A stretch of 64,000 bases of DNA from Pedobacter sp. HMWF019 (lineage in GTDB: Bacteria; Bacteroidota; Bacteroidia; Sphingobacteriales; Sphingobacteriaceae): positions 19,139 to 83,138 of the forward strand of contig NZ_QAIL01000086.1 of the NCBI RefSeq assembly GCF_003061025.1. Direction: 5' to 3'. The position numbers were made by a program, and so were the translations under genes. Under the pieces are notes generated by a model. The model saw only the letters and a list, made by a program, of their open reading frames with translations, was not told the origin of the DNA and did no database searches. This document shows, piece by piece, positions 7,768-15,337 of this stretch. Each line of letters starts with the position of its first letter. Position 1 is the first letter of the stretch.

Positions 7768-9530
7768 TGATGAAAGGAAAATTAACCGCAATCCTGATGC
7801 TCTCCCTGATCATCTGTAAAGTACAGGCCCAACAGCCCACAGTTGGAGGGAATTTATCCCGAAGGGTAAACATACATGTGGAAAGGGAAAGTATCGGATC
7901 TATTTTAAACCGGATCAGTACCTCTTCCAACTTTTACTTTTCTTACCAGGGCACCCTGTTCAAAACAGATAGCCTGGTCAATCTTTCGGCACAAAACCTT
8001 CCGGTAAGAGAGGTCTTGGACAGGCTGTTCAATGGAAAAATAGATTATAGAGAAGAAGGTCAGTATATCATTCTCCGTTCTGCAGCATTGCACCTGACCA
8101 TAGAACCCGACAACATCACCACTGCAGAGAAACTTTACCTGATCAGCGGTTATGTAATGGATACCAAAACAGGATTGAAAATAAAACAGGCCAGTGTATA
8201 TGAGAAAAGGCTACTGCAATCTACGCTTACCGACAACGAAGGTTATTTCAAGCTTCGTTTCCGTGGAGATTACAATGAAGTAATTTTGACAGCCAGCAAA
8301 GAAAGTTACCGGGACACAACCCTGGTTTTTCTTTCCAATATCACCATCAAACCTGAGGGATATACTGATGATACCGATCCAGCTACGGGTAAAAGAAGAA
8401 AAGGCGGACCAAATAACAACCTGGTGGAACGTATAGGTATAGGCCGGTTTTTAGTTTCATCAAAACAAAGAATCCAAAGTATGAACATACCGGATTTTAT
8501 TGCCAACAGTCCGTTCCAGGTGTCTATTACCCCAGGTTTAAGCTCACACGGCATGATGAGTTCCCAAATCATAAACAAAGCCTCTTTAAACTTGTTCGGC
8601 GGGTATACCGCTGGTCTGAATGGATTTGAAGCTGCAGGTTTGTTCAATATGAACAAAGGAGATGCACGATACCTTCAGATTGCAGGTCTATTTAATGTAG
8701 TTGGGGGCAGTTCAAGTGGCTTACAAGCCGCAGGCATATTAAATACCGTAATTGGAGACAGTAAAGGCTTACAAATGGCAGGTATTATGAACGAAGTGAG
8801 CGGAAACAGCAAGACTCTGCAGGCTGCAGGGATATTCAACCACGTTCGCAAAAACGCAGTTGGGTTTCAGATGGCCGGAATTATGAACCTTGTTAATGGG
8901 GACATGAGTGGTTTTCAAGCCGCGGGACTACTAAATCTTACTTCGCAGCAAGTAAATGGCGTCCAGCTGTCTGGTTTGATCAATTATACCAAACGACTAA
9001 AGGGTGTACAAATAGGCTTGATTAATATTGCCGATCAATCTGATGGCTACAGTATAGGTTTGATTAACATTATAAAAAACGGCTATCATAAAGTCAGCCT
9101 TTCCACCAATGAAACCGGAATGTACAACGCGAGTCTTAAACTTGGTAATGATAAATTGTATTCTATCCTGATGCTGGGCCAGAATTTTTCGGATACGGCA
9201 AAGGTAAAAGCTTTTGGAATTGGTTTTGGACACGACTTTCTGATGGGAAGGCGTTTTTCAATAGCTACAGAAATTTGTTCCCAGTTTCTGTACCTGGGAA
9301 ACTGGGATTATTCCAATGTACTGACGCGCTACCAGGTTAATCTGCAGGTTAAATTATTTAAGAACTTGAGCATTTTCGGAGGTCCGGCTTATTCCATTTA
9401 CAATTCCAGTGCGCCACCAGGCGCTAGTGGCAACGGCTATAAACAACAGGTGGCACCAGATTACTCCACAAAGATCAATAACAATACCAGAGGTTGGTTA
9501 GGATGGAATGCCGGAATTACTTTATTTTAA
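7767..9530 (+). CDS. STN domain - carboxypeptidase-regulatory-like domain - surface-repeat protein
   Basis: A 587-residue exported protein with an unusual architecture. After a signal peptide (cleavage near VQAQ), residues about 33-105 form a secretin/TonB short N-terminal (STN) domain (VNIHVERESIGSILNRIS ... LPVREVLDRLF). Residues about 125-190 form a CarboxypepD_reg-like beta-sandwich (ISGYVMDTKTGLKIKQASVY). Where a TonB plug and barrel would follow there are instead about eight 20-residue repeats with an (A/S)G(L/I)(F/M/L)N core (about 285-430). A C-terminal strand-rich module ends in GITLF, like the paralogue at 4415. Co-transcribed with sigma and FecR, it is probably the sensor for this pathway. 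Ligand and surface exposure are unknown. Confidence 0.82.
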   Translation: MMKGKLTAILMLSLIICKVQAQQPTVGGNLSRRVNIHVERESIGSILNRISTSSNFYFSYQGTLFKTDSLVNLSAQNLPVREVLDRLFNGKIDYREEGQYIILRSAALHLTIEPDNITTAEKLYLISGYVMDTKTGLKIKQASVYEKRLLQSTLTDNEGYFKLRFRGDYNEVILTASKESYRDTTLVFLSNITIKPEGYTDDTDPATGKRRKGGPNNNLVERIGIGRFLVSSKQRIQSMNIPDFIANSPFQVSITPGLSSHGMMSSQIINKASLNLFGGYTAGLNGFEAAGLFNMNKGDARYLQIAGLFNVVGGSSSGLQAAGILNTVIGDSKGLQMAGIMNEVSGNSKTLQAAGIFNHVRKNAVGFQMAGIMNLVNGDMSGFQAAGLLNLTSQQVNGVQLSGLINYTKRLKGVQIGLINIADQSDGYSIGLINIIKNGYHKVSLSTNETGMYNASLKLGNDKLYSILMLGQNFSDTAKVKAFGIGFGHDFLMGRRFSIATEICSQFLYLGNWDYSNVLTRYQVNLQVKLFKNLSIFGGPAYSIYNSSAPPGASGNGYKQQVAPDYSTKINNNTRGWLGWNAGITLF

Positions 9531-10457
9531 GGTCAGCTCTGTCTGGAATTTTTTAAAGTATTTTGACAGGTTTTGATCCGCCTGGAAGATTTCCGGATGA
9601 AACAAACAGGATAATACTTCAACGCCTTTAACCAAGGTTCCAATACTGGGTTGGGTAAACAGATCGAAATCTGCAAGATATACGGCATTATTCTTAACCG
9701 CCTCTAATTCGTTCCAACCTGGTTTAGAACTGAGCAGATGCATTTCCTCTTCACTCCTGCGTATATCAAAACCGCAAGGTGCTATAACCAGGACTTCCGG
9801 ATTGTATTTTTGGATCTTTTCCCATTTGTTTACTATAGAGTCACCAGCAGGATTTGACAGCATATCTACGCCTCCGGCAGCTGCAATTTGAAAAGGAATC
9901 CAATGTCCGCAATTGTAAATGGGCTCTATCCATTCCATCAGCATAACTCTTTTTAAAGGTGCTCCGGCCCCTCTTAACTGATCAAGAATAGTGCTCATCA
10001 CTTCCTTTAACCCTGCAAGATAACGGAACGCAACTTCTTCTTTTCCTATAGCCCGGGCAATGGTCACGGCGCAATTAAAAACATCATCAAGATTATTTGG
10101 ACTCAACTGTACCAGTTCGGGTTGCTTGCTCAGGTGCTGGATGGAAGAAAGTGTGCAGGCAGTATCAATCAGACAAACTTCACAGGTGTCCTGGGTAAAG
10201 ATCACATCCGGACTGATTTCTTCCAGTAGTTCTTCATCTACCCAGTAGAGACTTTTCCCCTGGGCTTTAGAGGCCGAGAATATCCGGTCTATTTCTATAC
10301 TTGAATAGTTCTTTCCTTCCAGCACACAACGAACCACCTTAGGTAGATCTGCGGCTTCCTTTGGACATTCGAATGTCACACCATACAGATGTTCTTCCAA
10401 TTCCATATCGTAAATCATCTTAGTGGCTGCCGGTAAAAAGGAAACTATTTTTATCAT
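9522..10457 (-). CDS. BtuF-like cobalamin-binding protein
   Basis: A 311-residue protein of the Peripla_BP_2 (BtuF/FhuD) family: MIKIVSFLPAATKMIYDM at the start, two alpha/beta lobes joined by a long helix, and a central TCEVCLIDTAC cysteine cluster. There is no signal peptide or lipobox, as in a subgroup annotated as cobalamin-binding but possibly cytoplasmic. Its place at the end of a B12 uptake locus supports corrinoid binding. Transcription may be independent: a terminator-like hairpin precedes it, and a TAAATTTG box ends four bases before its ATG. The last nine bases overlap the convergent STN-repeat gene. Confidence 0.78.
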   Translation of the reverse strand: MIKIVSFLPAATKMIYDMELEEHLYGVTFECPKEAADLPKVVRCVLEGKNYSSIEIDRIFSASKAQGKSLYWVDEELLEEISPDVIFTQDTCEVCLIDTACTLSSIQHLSKQPELVQLSPNNLDDVFNCAVTIARAIGKEEVAFRYLAGLKEVMSTILDQLRGAGAPLKRVMLMEWIEPIYNCGHWIPFQIAAAGGVDMLSNPAGDSIVNKWEKIQKYNPEVLVIAPCGFDIRRSEEEMHLLSSKPGWNELEAVKNNAVYLADFDLFTQPSIGTLVKGVEVLSCLFHPEIFQADQNLSKYFKKFQTELTLK

Positions 10458-10461
10458 CCTA

Positions 10462-10469
10462 CAAATTTA
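10462..10469 (-). promoter_or_regulatory. Promoter -7 box of the btuF-like gene, predicting a leaderless mRNA
   Basis: TAAATTTG on the minus strand, followed by TAGG and then ATG. At the usual distance transcription would begin at or next to the start codon. The -33 element is poor (TTG 17 bases upstream). Confidence 0.4.
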
Positions 10470-10471
10470 AT

Positions 10472-10506
10472 AAAAAAGCCCTTTAGCAACCAGTGCAAAC
10501 GGGCTT
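10472..10506 (-). terminator. Rho-independent terminator after the DUF6580 gene
   Basis: On the minus strand AAGCCC and GGGCTT pair around a 19-base loop and are followed by a run of six T (GGGCTTTTTTATT). It sits 22 bases after the DUF6580 stop and before the btuF-like gene, so it should end most of the B12 operon transcript there. Confidence 0.65.
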
Positions 10507-10527
10507 CGCTCATTTAATTTTATTTTT

Positions 10528-11118
10528 TCAGGAATGCTGTATAGCTTGCTGTTTGTTAAAACTTAAAGCAGGGAATTTCGTTTTTGCATACTCAAAGCCG
10601 CCAAACATCAGCAATCCGTAAACCAGGTTGCTCACTAAAAGGTTCCGTTCAAATGGAATGGCACCTATCAGCGCCTGCAGGTAACCCGCAAAGCTTTTAG
10701 GATACATCGAACCTACCATTAATACAGCACCTATATCAGAAACGATCCAATGAATAAATACTGTGACTACAGAAGCGATCAGTACATTGGCAAAATTTGC
10801 TTTTTTAATAAATGTGCCCACCAATACCATGAATATAAAACTCAGGTATACCCAAAAAGCACCATCATAAAATAAAACAATCTTTTGGTAATAGGCATAG
10901 TTTACCACCAGGTCACTCACAAAAAGTGTGATTAATGGAACTGCATAAGCCTTTACCTTATCCGAAAAATAAGCGCCTCCAAACATGGCCATTGCACCAA
11001 GCGGTGTAAAATTGGTCCACGAACTGAAACTACCCAGGTGTAAAAAACGGGTAGCTGCCGCAGCAACTATAATCAGAATAAGAATAGAATTTCTGATGTT
11101 GATTTTTTCTAGTGACAT
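10528..11118 (-). CDS. DUF6580 family membrane protein (possible B12 S-component-like transporter)
   Basis: A 196-residue inner-membrane protein with about six hydrophobic helices and the signature NFTPLGAMAMFGGAYF near residue 37, which I associate with DUF6580. Size and topology resemble substrate-binding S-components of ECF transporters. It lies in the riboswitch-led B12 operon between a TonB receptor and the BtuF-like gene, and no BtuCD-like permease or ATPase is present in the window. A role in corrinoid or cobalt movement across the inner membrane is inference. It has no cysteine, so the cysteine-dependent chemistry of BtuM is not expected. Confidence 0.7.
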   Translation of the reverse strand: MSLEKINIRNSILILIIVAAAATRFLHLGSFSSWTNFTPLGAMAMFGGAYFSDKVKAYAVPLITLFVSDLVVNYAYYQKIVLFYDGAFWVYLSFIFMVLVGTFIKKANFANVLIASVVTVFIHWIVSDIGAVLMVGSMYPKSFAGYLQALIGAIPFERNLLVSNLVYGLLMFGGFEYAKTKFPALSFNKQQAIQHS

Positions 11119-11155
11119 ATTGGTTTATATTTTTAAAATGTAAAAATACCAATTC

Positions 11156-13021
11156 TTAATGAATATTAAAACTTATACCTGCATTCATATTAAAGCCCAT
11201 ACTGTTGTAACCATAGAACTCAGTATACTTTTCATTTAAGATATTTTTAAGATCTGCGAAAAATTTCACCCGATTTTTAGCGATAGTATACTCCGCATAA
11301 AAATCAAGCAATTTGTAAGAAGCCAGGTCAACTACCTTATAATTGGTAAAATCACCATCCTGACGTTTTCCATTATACTTAAAGTTAGCACTTACATATA
11401 ATGCCTTAGTAGCCTGTACACCAGCATTAACGCCAACGATATTCTTTGGTCTGCGCAACAGGTAATCAGAAACTTCATTGGTTACAAAGTTAAACTCTGT
11501 CCCTTCTACATAAGCATAATAACCTTTTAAATGTAAAGACCCAATTTGAACTGCCGGCTCTACTTCAACTCCCTTTGCTTTTTGATTCGCCTGGTTGATA
11601 TACCCCACATTTCCATAAACAATCGCATTGGTCAAATCGCGTTTAAAGCCCGCTACACGCAAGGAATATTGATCATCTGCAAAACTCAGGTTAAATCCGG
11701 CCTCATAATTTTTCGATTTCTCAGGAGTCAGGTTTAAATTAGCACCATAGGCCCCGAATAGGTTTTCCAACGTTGGCGCTTTGAAAGCTGTTGAATACGT
11801 TCCAAACAATTTTAACGCTTTAATAATATTGATAGATGGGGTAATGTTAAAAGTAGAGTTTTCACCATATTGTTTATGTTTATTATAACGTCCGCCAACT
11901 TCCAGATTAAAGATGCTCAGGTCATGCATAAACACAGAAGCGTAAGTACTAAACAGGTTTGTTGATGGTTGCTGATTAGCATTCAATCTGAATTTAGTGG
12001 CTCTGTTGTCTAAACCTACCAAAACATCCAGCTTAGATCCAATTTTCTGGTTATAGAACAAATCGATAAAATTCAATTTACCCTCAGAAAGGCTCGTCCC
12101 ATAATCTCCTTTTGAATCCAGTTGTGAATCTTCATAACTGTAATTTAGATTAATCTTCCCGGTTGCAAACTCATATTTGGTATTAAAACCACCATTAAAA
12201 TGCTTCAATTTAAAGTTATTTGTTGGGCTGTCTTTAAAAGCACCTGAGTCAAAATCATAGTGACCGTAGAAATAACGGAGAAAAGGACTGATACTGAAAT
12301 TTTTACTCGCCTGTAAAGAGAAGTTTGCATTCACAGCGCCCGTTTTATTGCCATCTTTATCAAATTCGGATGCACTTCCCTCTGGAGTAGCCGCCTCAGA
12401 AATACCATCCGTTTTACCTTGGGTATAAGCCACATTATAAGAGAAATCATCTACTTTGCTGCTAATCCCAACAGTTCCTTTATAGGTTTTGTAACTTCCG
12501 TAACTGGCTGCGCCATATACGCTGTTTCCATCTTTACCGCCTTTTTTTGTAATGATATTGATCACACCTGCAACCGCATCAGATCCATAAATGGTTGACT
12601 GACCACCTTTCAGGATCTCTATACGTTCTATCTGATCAATAGAGATCATACGCAGATCGAAAGCCGCACCTGCTGGATTGCTTACTAAAATACCATCAAT
12701 GAGTACAACAGCATAAGCACTCCCCGCGCCTCTTACAAACAAGCTTTTATTCAACCCGGCATTTCCTGTGGCACCTCCAACAACAATACCAGCCTGCTCA
12801 TTTAACAAGTCTGTCAAATTCTTACCATGGCTGCGGTCTAACACATCACTTCCAATAATGGTAACTACTTTACCCGTTTGCGACTGTTTCTGGTCATTTT
12901 TAGTGGTACTGATCACCACAGAGTCCAGTTTGATCTCTTTTTGTGCTTTTGCATCATTCACCAGAATCATCTGGCTAAAAGTTAATCCTGACGCGATTAA
13001 TACGTAATTTTTAATATTCAT
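11156..13021 (-). CDS. TonB-dependent receptor, BtuB-like (second of two in the B12 locus)
   Basis: A 621-residue outer-membrane receptor. It has a signal peptide (to about residue 26), a TonB-box-like segment (LDSVVISTTK), a plug domain at about 45-160 (LFVRGAGSAYAVVLIDG, GSDAVAGVINIITKKG) and a 22-strand barrel ending in GISFNIH. There is no N-terminal carboxypeptidase-like or STN domain, as is usual for BtuB and siderophore-type receptors. Membership of the cobalamin-riboswitch operon points to B12 or another corrinoid. It may have a different corrinoid preference from the 688-residue receptor upstream. Confidence 0.87.
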   Translation of the reverse strand: MNIKNYVLIASGLTFSQMILVNDAKAQKEIKLDSVVISTTKNDQKQSQTGKVVTIIGSDVLDRSHGKNLTDLLNEQAGIVVGGATGNAGLNKSLFVRGAGSAYAVVLIDGILVSNPAGAAFDLRMISIDQIERIEILKGGQSTIYGSDAVAGVINIITKKGGKDGNSVYGAASYGSYKTYKGTVGISSKVDDFSYNVAYTQGKTDGISEAATPEGSASEFDKDGNKTGAVNANFSLQASKNFSISPFLRYFYGHYDFDSGAFKDSPTNNFKLKHFNGGFNTKYEFATGKINLNYSYEDSQLDSKGDYGTSLSEGKLNFIDLFYNQKIGSKLDVLVGLDNRATKFRLNANQQPSTNLFSTYASVFMHDLSIFNLEVGGRYNKHKQYGENSTFNITPSINIIKALKLFGTYSTAFKAPTLENLFGAYGANLNLTPEKSKNYEAGFNLSFADDQYSLRVAGFKRDLTNAIVYGNVGYINQANQKAKGVEVEPAVQIGSLHLKGYYAYVEGTEFNFVTNEVSDYLLRRPKNIVGVNAGVQATKALYVSANFKYNGKRQDGDFTNYKVVDLASYKLLDFYAEYTIAKNRVKFFADLKNILNEKYTEFYGYNSMGFNMNAGISFNIH

Positions 13022-13044
13022 TTTGTTGATTGGTTTTAAAGGTA

Positions 13045-14160
13045 TTAATTCTTTAATAAACTTATATCAGCTACCCCTGTAACTTCGGTAGACTGTTCCC
13101 CAAGCCATCCCATATTGTACTGGATTCCTGTCTGGATCTTGATAAAGTCTATGCCTTTCAGTACCACTTTATTTCCTTTACTATCTATGGCATTGGCAAT
13201 ATCAATTTTATCCCCTCCAGGTGTATTATCTGCGTATCCCCATGCAAACTGCGGACTTATGATATAAGAAGGATTGCTGTCGTCGATATTCGTACTGGGC
13301 AGTAAAGTTCCTGTAAGCGTGTATTCATTACCTTTTATCCATTCAGGGAAATAGGCCTGTTTGTGATACACATTGGTTTTCACCACACCCGTATTGCCCA
13401 GGTTGTCTTTCCAAGGAACATCAGCTGTCGCAGGTGTTGGGCGGGTATAAGTTACCGAATACGCTCTTTTGTAACCTGTTTTATTAAATTCACTACCGGC
13501 TACTTCATACCAGGTATCATCTGGTTTTCCATTCCCGTTTTCATCCTGCATAACCCAAATTACACCTGGCTCTGCAAAATTATTAAAGGCATTACCATAT
13601 ACCATAATATCTTCTTTACCTGGTTGATTGATAACGGTATGATCGAAACCAAGCACTACATACCCTCCCCAGGCACCCAGGCAGATCATATTTGATTGAC
13701 CTCCAAGAATGGCTTTTCCAGCACTTTCATTGGCAAGGGAAGTATTTATAAACTGCCCTGGTGCTGGCATAAATTCAAACAACTGCGTAACATAGGCGTT
13801 GCTTTTCTCGGTAACCGGAACTTCAGGTACATTTACGGTCAGGTTATATTTATAACTGTATTGACCACCATCAAAATTAGAAGTGTATTCCAGAATGTGC
13901 GTTCCAGACTTTACAGCTGTAAAAATATAGCTGGGTGTTGTACCTACGCTCGTACCATCCAGCTTCCATTCACTGCTAAAAACAACTCCATTTGTGGTTG
14001 AAACAGAAAATGTGATGGGTTTATTTATTTCGCTGGTCACCTCTTTGTTTTCGACACTCATTTTAAAGTCGGGAAAAACAGGTTCTTTGTCTTTTTTACA
14101 GGATGCTGTAAAAATGATCAAGCCAATTAAGGCCACTCTTAAGTAAATGTTTAGGTTCAT
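13045..14160 (-). CDS. Surface lipoprotein with PKD-like domain in the B12 operon
   Basis: A 371-residue lipoprotein (lipobox FTASC, Cys21). Residues about 35-110 form an immunoglobulin/PKD-like beta-sandwich (ITFSVSTTNGVVFSSEWKLDG). The C-terminal two thirds contain NAFNNFAEPGVIWVMQDENGNGKPDDTWYEVAGSE in two parts, a pattern known from Bacteroidota cell-surface proteins next to BtuB/BtuG genes. It lies 24 bases after the BtuG-like gene in the same operon. Surface corrinoid capture is a reasonable guess by analogy with BtuG and BtuH, but no binding site can be read. The DENGNGKPD acidic loop may bind calcium. Confidence 0.72.
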   Translation of the reverse strand: MNLNIYLRVALIGLIIFTASCKKDKEPVFPDFKMSVENKEVTSEINKPITFSVSTTNGVVFSSEWKLDGTSVGTTPSYIFTAVKSGTHILEYTSNFDGGQYSYKYNLTVNVPEVPVTEKSNAYVTQLFEFMPAPGQFINTSLANESAGKAILGGQSNMICLGAWGGYVVLGFDHTVINQPGKEDIMVYGNAFNNFAEPGVIWVMQDENGNGKPDDTWYEVAGSEFNKTGYKRAYSVTYTRPTPATADVPWKDNLGNTGVVKTNVYHKQAYFPEWIKGNEYTLTGTLLPSTNIDDSNPSYIISPQFAWGYADNTPGGDKIDIANAIDSKGNKVVLKGIDFIKIQTGIQYNMGWLGEQSTEVTGVADISLLKN

Positions 14161-14185
14161 ATAAATTTGCTTGTTTAATTATGAA

Positions 14186-15337
14186 TTAGTTGGTTTTGTA
14201 TACAAATGCGAAACTGGCGGGAATATCTCCTGTTTCCACCGACCATTTCTGCCTTCCATCGGCACCAAAACAGTACAATCTGCCAGGGGTAACGTAATCT
14301 GTGGCATCACTTACAAAAACATCCTTAGTAACGGGATGTACAGCAATACCATAAGGTATTTTAATTTTCTTATCTGTACCGTCGCTGATAAAACTACCAG
14401 GAATAATGGTTTCATCTTTTACATTGATCATGGAATAAGAGATGGTATTCTCCCCTGTGATATAGCTATATTCTGTGCTATAGACATAGGCTTTATCACC
14501 ATCTATAGCTAAGTTGCTTGCCGCAACATTAAATGTCTTTTTCACCAGATCGGTCTTGGTATCGATTACAAAAAGCTTAGAAGGAATATCGTAATAATCA
14601 CCCCTGGAGGTTACATATAGATCTCCATATTGATCTGCCTTCAACCTGTGGAGATTAATAGCCACATCAATCCTCTTGATCTCTGTGAAAGAATCCATAT
14701 CAATTACGGATACCGTCCTTTCATAATTAGGTGGACTATAGCCTCCTGAGTTGGCCACATAGAGCTTATTTCCTACCACAGCCATTTCTTCCGGTTGGCG
14801 TCCAACTTCAATCTTACGGGTAATTTGAAGCGTTGCAGTGTCTATTTCCGCCACAATTCCCTGCGGCGCTTTAGGATCGCCTACTTTACCCAGGTACGCA
14901 CTCACATAAGCCTTGTTGCCATGAAAGGTTACATAACGGCAATTCACCAAGTCAATCATTTTAATCCGTTTGGCCGTTTTTACATCCATCACTTCGATCT
15001 TATTGGAAATATTAACCACCACATACAGCTTGGCGCCATAAACACCAATATCATTAGCTACATCCCCCAAGCCCTTTGTCACCTCCGGGTTCACTTGGTT
15101 GTAGATATTCTTACGGTATAATCCCTGGGTAAAATCCACATAATCCAGCGATGCCTTATTCATGTTCATGTTTCCCTCATTGACAACATACATCCCTTTT
15201 ACCGCGGCATTTGGCTCTGCCGGAAAAAGCGTATTTGTAATTTCTTCAGGAATGGGCTGAGGATCTTTACGACAGGATGCAAAAGTCACTATAAGGATAA
15301 TGATCGTACCATATTTTAAAAATTTCATGTATTTCAT
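14186..15337 (-). CDS. BtuG-like YncE/DUF5074 beta-propeller lipoprotein
   Basis: A 383-residue lipoprotein (lipobox VTFASC, Cys22) made of repeated four-strand blades (GNKAYVSAYLG, VGNKLYVANSGG, YGDLYVTSRG, HPVTKDVFVSDA), as in YncE-type seven-bladed propellers. Bacteroides BtuG is such a propeller; it sits on the outer face, binds B12 tightly and passes it to BtuB. The gene overlaps the end of the upstream TonB receptor by four bases (ATGA), as expected for a receptor-lid pair. It is followed by a second surface lipoprotein. The family call is strong; direct B12 binding is inferred from fold and operon. Confidence 0.83.
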   Translation of the reverse strand: MKYMKFLKYGTIIILIVTFASCRKDPQPIPEEITNTLFPAEPNAAVKGMYVVNEGNMNMNKASLDYVDFTQGLYRKNIYNQVNPEVTKGLGDVANDIGVYGAKLYVVVNISNKIEVMDVKTAKRIKMIDLVNCRYVTFHGNKAYVSAYLGKVGDPKAPQGIVAEIDTATLQITRKIEVGRQPEEMAVVGNKLYVANSGGYSPPNYERTVSVIDMDSFTEIKRIDVAINLHRLKADQYGDLYVTSRGDYYDIPSKLFVIDTKTDLVKKTFNVAASNLAIDGDKAYVYSTEYSYITGENTISYSMINVKDETIIPGSFISDGTDKKIKIPYGIAVHPVTKDVFVSDATDYVTPGRLYCFGADGRQKWSVETGDIPASFAFVYKTN

